Below, piece after piece: positions 1 through 6,581 of a stretch of DNA of 17,559 nt (the stretch's first letter is position 1; the number at the start of each line of letters is the position of its first letter). The position numbers were made by a program, and so were the translations under genes. This DNA comes from CBDUMN01 sp965368335 (GTDB lineage Bacteria > Pseudomonadota > Alphaproteobacteria > Rhodospirillales > JAPHRK01). The stretch lies in assembly GCA_965368335.1 (NCBI GenBank), contig CBDUMN010000073.1:1-17559 (forward strand), read 5' to 3'. The notes under the pieces were generated by a model that was not told the DNA's origin, searched no databases, and was given only the letters and a program-made list of their open reading frames with translations.

Positions 1-11
1 AACACAAAAAG

Positions 12-42
12 AAAAACCCCGCCAAAAAAAATGACGGGGTTT
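12..42 (-). terminator. Rho-independent terminator of the 53-aa gene
   Basis: Read on the minus strand, a 9-10 bp stem (AACCCCGTCA pairing with TGGCGGGGTT, one G-U pair) closes a T-rich loop and is followed by TTTTTCTTTTT. On the plus strand the same stem has a C-A mismatch and a poor T tail, so the minus direction is favoured. It lies about 60 bp past the stop of the small gene at 100-261. Confidence 0.7.
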
Positions 43-54
43 GTCAATGGTCTG

Positions 55-83
55 AAACGCCGCTAATTTGAGCGGCGTTTTTT
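55..83 (+). terminator. Rho-independent terminator for a gene left of the window
   Basis: A perfect 10-bp stem (AAACGCCGCT / AGCGGCGTTT) with a 6-nt loop AATTTG runs straight into a T run on the plus strand. No plus-strand gene lies to its left inside the window, so it probably ends a gene just outside it. It may also help stop minus-strand transcription from the 53-aa gene. Confidence 0.65.
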
Positions 84-99
84 AACTCTATGCTGCTAA

Positions 100-261
100 T
101 TACGGCCGTTTCGGAGTCTCGTAGGGTACTTCTTTCTGCCACTCTTTCCAGGTGGTTTCGTAGCCGACAAAGCCTTTGTCGTTAACCTTCATCTGACGGG
201 TGGTTACATATTCCGTCTCGCCATCGGGAACGTTATCCGTGGGTTTTACATTTGCGCTCAT
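100..261 (-). CDS. Small hypothetical protein, 53 aa
   Basis: An open frame on the minus strand encodes 53 residues, beginning MSANVKPTDN and ending YETPKRP. The ATG is preceded by AGGTGA at about 4 nt, a good ribosome binding site. The product is hydrophilic, with no signal peptide or membrane segment. It has an acidic N-terminal half and a lysine/tryptophan-rich tail (TTWKEWQKE). I do not recognise the family and infer no function. A strong terminator sits 58 bp downstream, and another hairpin terminator (400-433) separates it from the CBS gene upstream, so it appears to be its own transcription unit. RBS, stop and bounding terminators together make it a likely real gene. Confidence 0.7.
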   Translation of the reverse strand: MSANVKPTDNVPDGETEYVTTRQMKVNDKGFVGYETTWKEWQKEVPYETPKRP

Positions 262-342
262 TCGATCACCTATTTTTTTAAAAAAATCTCCCAGGCTGCC
301 GCTTCAAGAATCCGATGCGGAAGTTTCGCCAATATAACAGCT

Positions 343-370
343 TTGACATATTAAGAAAACGAAATATACG
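343..370 (+). promoter_or_regulatory. Candidate sigma70 promoter, plus strand, with no matching gene
   Basis: A perfect -35 box TTGACA (343-348) is followed 16 nt later by TATACG (365-370, 4 of 6 matches). No plus-strand gene follows, so a transcript would run antisense into the CBS gene. This rests on motif matching only. Confidence 0.22.
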
Positions 371-399
371 GGTGTATGATGGCGGGGAAGAAAAGGCTG

Positions 400-433
400 C
401 CACAGCTCCCTGCTGGGAGAAAGGGAGCTGTGG
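400..433 (-). terminator. Hairpin terminator after the CBS-domain gene
   Basis: A perfect 12-bp inverted repeat (CCACAGCTCCCT / AGGGAGCTGTGG) with a 10-nt loop lies 15 bp beyond the stop of the CBS-domain gene. On the minus strand it is followed by CAGCCTTTTCTT, a modest T-rich tail. The plus-strand side lacks a T run. Confidence 0.6.
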
Positions 434-447
434 AGAAGTTGTGGGGT

Positions 448-897
448 TTAAGTCCTCTCGCCGACGATATATTGCTGCATCATGTCGGTTTCGTTTTTCA
501 GTTCACCCAGTCGCGCTTTAACCACGTCGCCGATACTGACCAGACCGATCATCCTATCGTTTTCCAGCACCGGTAGGTGGCGGATGCGATATTTAGTCAT
601 TGTATCCATGAGGAACTGGGCCGTGTGATCGCGCTTGCAAGAAATGACATCCTTAGTCATTAGGTCGCGAACCACTTTTTGGGCCAATCCGTGACCGAAT
701 TCGCACAATCCCTTAACGATGTCGCGTTCGGAAATCATGCCGACCAGTTGTTCGTTGACCCCATCGGCCGGGCTCATGACGACGGCAGCGCCAATCCCTT
801 TTTCTTTTAGTATTTTTGCGACGTCTAGAATGCTGTCGTTGGGTCTTACCGTTACGACCGTATCGCCTTTTTCCTTCAAAATAGCTGTGACAAACAT
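448..897 (-). CDS. CBS-domain pair protein
   Basis: This is a 149-residue soluble protein made of two CBS motifs (about residues 7-64 and 78-132), which pair into one Bateman module. Each repeat ends in the usual signature (GMISERDI near 53-60, GLVSIGDVVK near 118-127). Such modules generally bind adenine nucleotides and regulate a partner; no catalytic domain is present. The frame is open 24 codons further upstream. I chose the internal ATG because AAGGAGGAG lies directly before it and because MFVTAILKEKG is a typical N-terminus for stand-alone CBS proteins. The gene follows purK on the same strand after a 117-bp gap and may be read from the purEK transcript or from its own promoter. The ligand and partner are unknown. 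Confidence 0.88.
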   Translation of the reverse strand: MFVTAILKEKGDTVVTVRPNDSILDVAKILKEKGIGAAVVMSPADGVNEQLVGMISERDIVKGLCEFGHGLAQKVVRDLMTKDVISCKRDHTAQFLMDTMTKYRIRHLPVLENDRMIGLVSIGDVVKARLGELKNETDMMQQYIVGERT

Positions 898-1014
898 AGC
901 GCTCCTCCTTTTTAATATTAAAAAATCGGCGGAACGAATGCCGCGCAAAAATTGCTCCCCATTATTCAATATGTGGGAAGGAGAGAAGCGAATTTGAAGA
1001 GGAAAGAGGGGTGC

Positions 1015-2112
1015 TTAACTTTCTAGGCCGTTTTTGGGGAACAAACGGTTCACATGTCCCATTTTACGGCCCGGACGAGCTTCGAGCTTACCATAAAGGT
1101 GTAGGCGGGCATTGGGTTCGGTGAGTAGCTCGGGCCAAGTTTCGATATCGTCGCCGAGAAGATTTGTCATCACCGTGTCTTGTAGGCGCTCGGTTGCGCC
1201 CAGCGGCAATCCGCAAACTGCCCGAACGAACTGTTCAAACTGGCTTGTCGCCGCTCCGTCCATAGTCCAATGACCTGAGTTATGCGGTCGTGGAGCGACT
1301 TCATTGACCATGAGCCGATTATCTCGGGTGACGAACATTTCAACGGCAAGTAAGCCAACCAGTCCCATCTCCTCGGCCGTACGGGTGGCCATGGTGATGG
1401 CGGTTTTAGCCAAATGTTCGCTGATTCCCGCCGGCGCAGTTGTGGTGTCGAGAATATGATTGGTGTGAACGTTATGAACCGGTTCGTAAGCAGCGACTTC
1501 GCCGTTTGGGCTGCGAGCTACGATAACCGATATTTCCCGCTCGAAATCAACGAAGGCTTCCAGAATGGCTGGGCCGCCTTCCATGGCGCTCCAGGCGTCG
1601 GAAAGGGCGGTTTCATCATCAATCTTGACCTGCCCTTTGCCGTCATATCCCATACGGGCGGTTTTTAGCACCGAAGGACGGCCTAATAGTGCAACGGCAT
1701 CCTCCAGATCGCCCAGGCTTTCAACCCGGCGATAAGGGGTGGTCGCCACGCCGATTCCGTTCATGAAATCCTTTTCAACCAACCTGTCTTGGCTGATCTG
1801 CAAACACCGCCAGGAAGGGCGAACGGGGGCGAGTTCGGTCAGAAGCTGAACCGATTCATGAGGGATGTTTTCAAACTCGAAGGTCACCACGTCGACATCG
1901 CTGGCGAACCGTTTGAGTGCTGCTTCATCGCGGTAGTCGGCGCGGACCGTTAAATTGGCGACCTTGGAGGCGGGCGCCCGATCTTCCGGGCAGAAGATAT
2001 GGCACTTGTAACCCAGATTTGCTGCGGCGAGAACCGTCATGCGACCGAGTTGGCCGCCGCCGACGATTCCGATGGTGCTCCCCGGAGGAATAGGGGCTAC
2101 TGGATTGCTCAT
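1015..2112 (-). CDS. purK: N5-carboxyaminoimidazole ribonucleotide synthase (PurK)
   Basis: This cytosolic ATP-grasp enzyme of de novo purine synthesis converts AIR, ATP and bicarbonate to N5-CAIR. The 365 residues match the family length. An N-terminal Rossmann-like fold carries GIVGGGQLGRM (15-25). TFEFENIP lies at 77-84, the ATP-binding glycine loop KTARMGYDGKGQ at 150-161, and metal-ligand glutamates in AVEMF (E258) and NEVAPRPHNSGHW (E271). The start is the ATG before SNPVAPIPPG; the RBS is weak. It lies 20 bp downstream of purE on the same strand, so the two form an operon whose products catalyse consecutive steps. Nothing looks truncated. Confidence 0.97.
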   Translation of the reverse strand: MSNPVAPIPPGSTIGIVGGGQLGRMTVLAAANLGYKCHIFCPEDRAPASKVANLTVRADYRDEAALKRFASDVDVVTFEFENIPHESVQLLTELAPVRPSWRCLQISQDRLVEKDFMNGIGVATTPYRRVESLGDLEDAVALLGRPSVLKTARMGYDGKGQVKIDDETALSDAWSAMEGGPAILEAFVDFEREISVIVARSPNGEVAAYEPVHNVHTNHILDTTTAPAGISEHLAKTAITMATRTAEEMGLVGLLAVEMFVTRDNRLMVNEVAPRPHNSGHWTMDGAATSQFEQFVRAVCGLPLGATERLQDTVMTNLLGDDIETWPELLTEPNARLHLYGKLEARPGRKMGHVNRLFPKNGLES

Positions 2113-2132
2113 GTGTTTGTTGATCCGTCGGT

Positions 2133-2630
2133 TTACGGCGTGTCGACCGGTTCCAGGCCCACAGCGCTGGTCTGAGCGGTGCGGAAGGCATCGAGGGCCT
2201 CTGCGACCTTTTCGTCCATCAACGCGATCACGCTGCCTGCCAAGAGGGCGGCATTAATGGCGCCCGCCTTGCCGATAGCCAAGGTGCCGACGGGTACGCC
2301 GCCGGGCATTTGGGCAATGGAAAGCAAGCTGTCTTGGCCTTTCAGAGCCCGGCTTTCGACCGGAACGCCAAATACAGGAAGAGGCGTCATGGCAGCCGTC
2401 ATTCCCGGGAGATGCGCGGCCCCACCGGCTCCGGCGATAACTACTTTCAGGCCGCGTTCCTTGGCGGTTTTGGCATATTCCACTAAACGGTCGGGCGTGC
2501 GGTGCGCCGAGACAATCTTGGCTTCATAAGGTATGCCAAGCTTCTCCAATGTTTCCGTGGCGTTGCGCATGGTTTCCCAGTCCGACTGACTGCCCATAAT
2601 CACACCGACAAGCGGCTGTTGATTGGCCAT
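2133..2630 (-). CDS. purE: N5-CAIR mutase, class I (PurE)
   Basis: PurE moves the carboxyl group of N5-CAIR to give CAIR, the step after PurK. The 165-residue protein has all the class I marks: MGSQSDWETM at 12-21, SAHRTP at 41-46 with the catalytic His at 43, and GAGGAAHLPGM at 67-77. The presence of an adjacent purK supports the bacterial N5-CAIR route rather than direct AIR carboxylation. The ATG has an upstream AGGGAG at about 10 nt. It is the first gene of the purE-purK unit and starts divergently from the GGDEF-like gene, with a shared intergenic region of about 170 bp. Confidence 0.97.
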   Translation of the reverse strand: MANQQPLVGVIMGSQSDWETMRNATETLEKLGIPYEAKIVSAHRTPDRLVEYAKTAKERGLKVVIAGAGGAAHLPGMTAAMTPLPVFGVPVESRALKGQDSLLSIAQMPGGVPVGTLAIGKAGAINAALLAGSVIALMDEKVAEALDAFRTAQTSAVGLEPVDTP

Positions 2631-2744
2631 AAAAATGCGCTCCCTGGCTTGGGGTGACCCTTGAAAAGAAAGGGCGCCATTATAGGGGTGCAGGGGCGGA
2701 TGACAAGCCGATCTGGCTTTTCCTTTGCTCTTATTGCCATTTCT

Positions 2745-2773
2745 TTGCGGAAATCAATGGGTTGTGGTAAATT
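2745..2773 (+). promoter_or_regulatory. Candidate promoter of the GGDEF-like gene
   Basis: TTGCGG (2745-2750) and TAAATT (2768-2773) are 17 nt apart and lie just upstream of the chosen start at 2799. The matches are partial (3/6 and 4/6). If used, transcription would begin near 2780, which favours the start at 2799 over the longer upstream frame. Confidence 0.33.
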
Positions 2774-2798
2774 TTACGGCAGGAGGCGCAAAGGTGAA

Positions 2799-3542
2799 AT
2801 GGCCGATTCCATTTACACACGGTCCATAGAAGGACCGCTCCAGATGGAGCCTGACCGTTACAGCCAGCAGGGGCGTGACCAAGACAATGAACACCCGAAA
2901 CGCGAGGGGAGTTCTGAAGGTCGTGGGCACGATGCAGAGGGATTCGACGACCGTGCGGCGTTTCTTGGCATTCCCGAGAATCAACTGACCCAACCGGTGC
3001 GTGACGCTTTGGCTCGGTTGAGTGGTGAGATGGAACGTTTGCGCCGTGAGATACGACGGTTTGAAGAGCGTGAAAAGTTGCTTAGGCAAGAGGCCGATCA
3101 GGATGCTCGTCTGCCGGTTTTGAGTTATCGCGCCTTCGCCCGTGAGGTATCCCGCGTGGTGCGGCTATCGGTCCAGTCGCAAACGGCGGCTTGGTTGGTT
3201 TATTTCGATATCCAAAACGCCGATGATATTAAAAAGGCGCACGGCCACCGGGCGCTGGAAGCGGCCATGATCCATGCTTCTTTGCTCTTAACCGCCGAGG
3301 TTCGCACCGCAGATGTCGTGGGCAATCTGGGCCATAACGATTTCGGCGTCGTGTTGGCTGTCGCCGATGCGCAAGGGGTTGAGCAAAAGGCGGCCGACCT
3401 AGCTGAAAAACTTAAAACCCGACCGTTTTTCTGGAAAAGCGAAGCTGTTGCTTTCGATGTAAGTTATGGCATCCATCGCCTGCAAGAGGGCGAAACCTCT
3501 GAAGCGGCCATTGAAGAGGCCGACCGAGCTTCACGAAAGTGA
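2799..3542 (+). CDS. GGDEF-like protein with degenerate active site
   Basis: This 247-residue cytosolic protein has a charged, probably disordered N-terminus (1-60), a coiled-coil stretch (about 66-100) and a C-terminal GGDEF-type fold (about 105-245). FDIQNADDIKKAHGHRAL (136-153) corresponds to the usual FDIDxFKxxND..GHxxGD block. The signature GGDEF is replaced by GHNDF (178-182), while RTAD (169-172) keeps the RxxD inhibitory-site motif at the normal distance of five residues. Cyclase activity is therefore doubtful, and a c-di-GMP-binding or structural role is possible. The frame is open from 2661. I chose the ATG at 2799 because AGGAGG and AAGGTG precede it and the earlier residues look non-coding. 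Its stop touches that of the convergent DUF465 gene. Confidence 0.82.
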   Translation: MADSIYTRSIEGPLQMEPDRYSQQGRDQDNEHPKREGSSEGRGHDAEGFDDRAAFLGIPENQLTQPVRDALARLSGEMERLRREIRRFEEREKLLRQEADQDARLPVLSYRAFAREVSRVVRLSVQSQTAAWLVYFDIQNADDIKKAHGHRALEAAMIHASLLLTAEVRTADVVGNLGHNDFGVVLAVADAQGVEQKAADLAEKLKTRPFFWKSEAVAFDVSYGIHRLQEGETSEAAIEEADRASRK

Positions 3543-3743
3543 TTACGCAATAATATCGGGAACCAGCATGTCTTCGAGCGAAGAAATCTTGTCCTTGAGG
3601 GACAGCTTCCGTTTTTTGAGGCGCTGAACCTGAATCTGATCAAACGGTTTTTCGTGGATCAGCCGCTCGATAATTTCGTCTAAGTCGCGATGCTCGGCCA
3701 TCAATTCCGCCAACTGTTGTTTAACTGCTTCTATGTCGTCCAT
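3543..3743 (-). CDS. DUF465 / YdcH-family small coiled-coil protein
   Basis: This 66-residue, highly charged helical protein carries the family hallmarks: EHRDLDEIIERL in the first helix and LQ/VQRLKKRKLSLKDKI in the second, ending PDIIA. Members are small soluble helical hairpins of unknown function. The frame can be extended upstream to a TTG at 3806 (87 aa) or an ATG at 3776. I chose the ATG before DDIEAVKQQL because it gives the usual family length; its RBS is poor, so the start is uncertain. The gene is convergent with the GGDEF-like gene with no base between the two stop codons, and divergent from the phosphofructokinase gene. Confidence 0.83.
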   Translation of the reverse strand: MDDIEAVKQQLAELMAEHRDLDEIIERLIHEKPFDQIQVQRLKKRKLSLKDKISSLEDMLVPDIIA

Positions 3744-3872
3744 GGGAACCCAACCGTTTAAAGATAGGCCGATCATACCAAAATATTCATACAAGCGGTA
3801 TTCCAATCGCTTGAGAAATGCCGCAAGCTAAAGACGAAAAAACAACTGCCGTCAATTGCTTGAGAGGAACTT

Positions 3873-4964
3873 ATGACTCAAAAGAAAAAACGGATCGGCG
3901 TTTTGACCAGCGGTGGGGATTGCGCCGGGCTCAACGCGGTTATCCGGGCCGTTGTTCATCGGGCGATTCATGGCTACGGCTGGGAAGTTATCGGAATTCA
4001 TCAGGGCACCCATGGTTTGATGGAGCGTCCGCTCAATTATGAAGAGCTAACCCTTAAGCTGTTTACCGGCAATATCCTGCGTATGGGCGGAACCATTTTG
4101 GGAACGACCAACAAGGGCAACCCGTTCAATTTTCCGCTTGAAGACGGAGCGACAGTTGATCGGTCCATGGAAATTATTGAAGGCATTCGCGAGCTGAAAC
4201 TTGACGCTCTTGTTGGCATTGGCGGTGATGGAAGTATGAAAATTCTCAGCCGCTTGTCGGAGCTGGGCAAGTTTCAGTTCATCGGTGTGCCCAAGACCAT
4301 CGATAATGATGTGGCTTTTACTGAATTCTCCGTCGGCTTTACGACGGCGGTCAATGCGGCCGTTGATGCTCTTGATCGGTTGCAGCCGACGGCGGCCAGT
4401 CATGACCGGGTGATGATTTTGGAGGTGATGGGGCGCGATGCGGGGCATATCGCCCTTCATTCGGGAATTGCTGGTGGCGCCGACGTCATTCTGATTCCTG
4501 AAATTCCCGTCGACATGAACGTCGTCGCCAATAAAATTCGGGAGATTCAAGCGGAAGGCCGATCTCATTCGCTGGTTGTTGTTTCTGAAGCCGTTAAGGA
4601 TGAAAAGGGGCTGAAGGTCACCCAGGGAAAACAGGGTGAAATGGTTCGTTATGGCGGGGTCGGCCATGTCATTGGCAGCAGGCTCCATGAGATGACTGGG
4701 GCGGAAACTCGCGTTACCGTGCTGGGGCATGTCCAGCGAGGTGGTATCCCGTCCATGCGTGACAGGGTTATCGCCTCGGCCTTCGGTGTCCGTGCCGTCG
4801 ATCTGATTGCTGAGGGGAAAAGCGACCGTATGGTTGCCTGGCAACATCGTGAGGTGGTCGATGTGCCCTTAGAAGAGGTCGTTATCCGCTATTCTGCTGT
4901 GGATACGGCCGGAACTTTGGTCGAAACGGCAAGAGGGCTTGGCATTTGTCTCGGTGACGAATAA
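3873..4964 (+). CDS. 6-phosphofructokinase (donor ATP or PPi uncertain)
   Basis: This enzyme phosphorylates fructose 6-phosphate to fructose 1,6-bisphosphate in glycolysis. The 363-residue protein shows LTSGGDCAGLN (11-21), GGDG (117-120), PKTIDND (140-146, catalytic Asp144), MGRDAGHIAL (186-195) and ETRVTVLGHVQRGG (278-291). The substrate residues Arg179, Arg188, Arg280, His286 and Arg289 align with E. coli PfkA Arg162, Arg171, Arg243, His249 and Arg252. The position equivalent to PfkA Gly104 is Gly (ATP type), but that of Gly124 is Lys141 (typical of PPi-dependent enzymes). Donor use therefore cannot be read off, and I give no gene symbol. The RBS GAGAGGAAC supports the start. The STAS-like gene follows 49 bp downstream and may be co-transcribed. 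Confidence 0.93.
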   Translation: MTQKKKRIGVLTSGGDCAGLNAVIRAVVHRAIHGYGWEVIGIHQGTHGLMERPLNYEELTLKLFTGNILRMGGTILGTTNKGNPFNFPLEDGATVDRSMEIIEGIRELKLDALVGIGGDGSMKILSRLSELGKFQFIGVPKTIDNDVAFTEFSVGFTTAVNAAVDALDRLQPTAASHDRVMILEVMGRDAGHIALHSGIAGGADVILIPEIPVDMNVVANKIREIQAEGRSHSLVVVSEAVKDEKGLKVTQGKQGEMVRYGGVGHVIGSRLHEMTGAETRVTVLGHVQRGGIPSMRDRVIASAFGVRAVDLIAEGKSDRMVAWQHREVVDVPLEEVVIRYSAVDTAGTLVETARGLGICLGDE

Positions 4965-5013
4965 ACTGAGCCGATAAAACAACGCATAATAATGCGCAAA
5001 GCGCGAAGGTGCG

Positions 5014-5430
5014 ATGAGGGAAAGCAAACAAGATAAGCCTGACGGCTTAACCGTCTACCGTGACGATGAGGGTGTCGTTGTGTTCGATTACGGAACGCAG
5101 ATCATTACGCTTGAGGCGGCTAAAAAATCCAATCAGATGCATCGTAACCTTGATCCGAAGGGACCTGAACCGATTTTGGTTTTTGCCGAATCGGCGCGGG
5201 GGGTGCGTACGGAGTTGGTTGAGTATGCGGCTTCTAAGGAAGTTACGGAAATTACTTCGGCCTCGGCTTTGGTCGCTACCTCTAAGGTCGCCGAAGTGAT
5301 TGGCAACGCTTACATCAGCTTCCATAAAAACCCGTATCCGACCCGGTTGTTTACCGATGAGCGTAAAGCCCGCGCCTGGTTGAAAAAGATTACGGAGCAG
5401 CAGCCTCGCTTAACTGCTGCCGCCATCTAA
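5014..5430 (+). CDS. STAS/SpoIIAA-like protein (DUF7793 type)
   Basis: This 138-residue soluble protein has an alternating beta/alpha pattern. Two N-terminal beta strands (about 12-34) precede a helix with EAAKKSNQMHRNL, a beta strand ILVFAES, and a C-terminal part with VAEVIGNAYISFHKNPYPTRLFTDERKARAWL. That last block (GN..I.F.K...PTRLF.DE..A..WL) matches small STAS-like proteins annotated as DUF7793; the assignment is from memory of the pattern and is moderate. No enzyme motif is visible, so a regulatory or scaffolding role is only a guess. The start has AAGGTG at about 3 nt. It is downstream of the phosphofructokinase gene on the same strand, and its stop codon overlaps the stop of the convergent YhhN-family gene. 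Confidence 0.72.
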   Translation: MRESKQDKPDGLTVYRDDEGVVVFDYGTQIITLEAAKKSNQMHRNLDPKGPEPILVFAESARGVRTELVEYAASKEVTEITSASALVATSKVAEVIGNAYISFHKNPYPTRLFTDERKARAWLKKITEQQPRLTAAAI

Positions 5431-6077
5431 GTTTTCTCTTGTCGGGAGATGAGGCCCAAAACAATCAGGTATTGCGCCAGGACGTAAGCGGTCCAGGTGA
5501 AATAGCCCAGCCAGGCTCCTGCGTCGGCAAATTTTGTAATGGCGATTCCTGAATCCGAAGCAATGAAGACCAAAGCCCCGATAAAAACGATTGGTTTGGG
5601 GGTGTCGCAAAGGCTGGCGGTGAAGCCCATGATCAATAGGACTCCCGCATAAACGATCACCGGCGCCGCCATCGGCCCCAATGAGGGGTAAAGCCAGGAA
5701 ACCAACGCTACGCCATATACCGCCAATCCTGCTGCAATGACGCCATTGCGGGCCGATAGCTGGGGACGCCGTATGCCAAGAAATAATGCGATGTAAAACA
5801 AGTGAGCGAGGAGGAAAGAAACCAACCCGTGAATAAAATAGGCGGGGGGAAGGGCGAGGAAAATGTCGCCAATGGATGAGAGCATGAGGGCGATGGTGAG
5901 CAATATCCGCGTCCGACCCTCGGTATTAAGAAAGGCGACAAGTGCGAGAAGCAGGATAACCGGCCCCTTTATGAAGGGTTTGGCGGGGAAAAGGCCGAAT
6001 TGCAGGCCATAGAAATGTCCGATGGCGAACAGCAGGCTTAAGCCCAGTAAAAAATAGTCCCGTTTACTCAAGGCCAT
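5427..6077 (-). CDS. YhhN/TMEM86-family membrane protein (lysoplasmalogenase-like)
   Basis: This 216-residue polytopic membrane protein has about eight hydrophobic segments and almost no soluble part. The family motifs are SSIGDIFLAL and GLVSFLLAHLFYIALF in the middle and GALVFIASDSGIA towards the end, with the conserved acidic residues in GD and SDS. Characterised relatives hydrolyse the vinyl-ether bond of lysoplasmalogens; activity here is inferred only from family. The ATG lies 5 bp after the TGA of the MazG-like gene, and a TTG start three codons earlier would overlap that stop. A GGAG inside the end of the upstream gene could serve either. This suggests translational coupling in a two-gene operon. 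Confidence 0.88.
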   Translation of the reverse strand: MALSKRDYFLLGLSLLFAIGHFYGLQFGLFPAKPFIKGPVILLLALVAFLNTEGRTRILLTIALMLSSIGDIFLALPPAYFIHGLVSFLLAHLFYIALFLGIRRPQLSARNGVIAAGLAVYGVALVSWLYPSLGPMAAPVIVYAGVLLIMGFTASLCDTPKPIVFIGALVFIASDSGIAITKFADAGAWLGYFTWTAYVLAQYLIVLGLISRQEKT

Positions 6078-6082
6078 GACGT

Positions 6083-6439
6083 TCAAAGCTCCGTATATTT
6101 TTTAGAATTACCCTTGGCTTTTTCGACGGGATATTTGGCTTCATTTTTTTCAATTTTGGCGCTTGCCGCATCAATAAGATTGATCCCTTGGCGTTCGCAG
6201 ATCAGCAGGATGTAGATAAAAATATCAGCTAGCTCATCAGCTAGTTTTTCCTTCTCGCCAGGTACTTCAAACTTTGCTTCGGCCTCAGCTTCGTTTTCCC
6301 ATTGGGTCAGTTGAAGCAACTCTCCCGCTTCGATGTTAAGTGAAGCCGTTAGGTTTTTGAGTGAGTGAAATTGCCGCCAGTCTCGTGCGTCTCGAAAAGT
6401 GATCAGCCGTTTTGTAAGAACGTCTAACTCCACCGACAT
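6083..6439 (-). CDS. MazG-like nucleotide pyrophosphohydrolase
   Basis: This 118-residue all-helical protein belongs to the MazG/DCTPP1 (RS21-C6) group, which hydrolyses (d)NTPs to monophosphate and pyrophosphate. It contains SLKNLTASLNIEAGELLQLTQW (26-47) with metal-ligand Glu37 and Glu40. ELADIFIYILLI (69-80) supplies Glu69 and Asp72, and KIEKNEAKYP (95-104) is the usual C-terminal motif. Substrate preference, perhaps dCTP or modified nucleotides as for relatives, cannot be seen. AGGAGG precedes the ATG at a rather long 11 nt. It is the first gene of a pair with the YhhN-family protein. Confidence 0.9.
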   Translation of the reverse strand: MSVELDVLTKRLITFRDARDWRQFHSLKNLTASLNIEAGELLQLTQWENEAEAEAKFEVPGEKEKLADELADIFIYILLICERQGINLIDAASAKIEKNEAKYPVEKAKGNSKKYTEL

Positions 6440-6581
6440 GTGAGAACTCGCCTCCTTTTAAAGTCCATATCCTTATTTTGCAGCTTACCCATACGGTATC
6501 ATTTTTTTGGACAGGGCAATCTTTTGCCGAAAATAACGACAGAAATTGTATTGAGGCGAGGGGATGCGGCAGCCTGATGAT

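Noticed and set aside
4047..4847. Long 266-aa frame antisense to the phosphofructokinase gene
   Set aside because: It is a shadow of a strongly conserved gene on the other strand. Its composition is unnatural and it has no domain.
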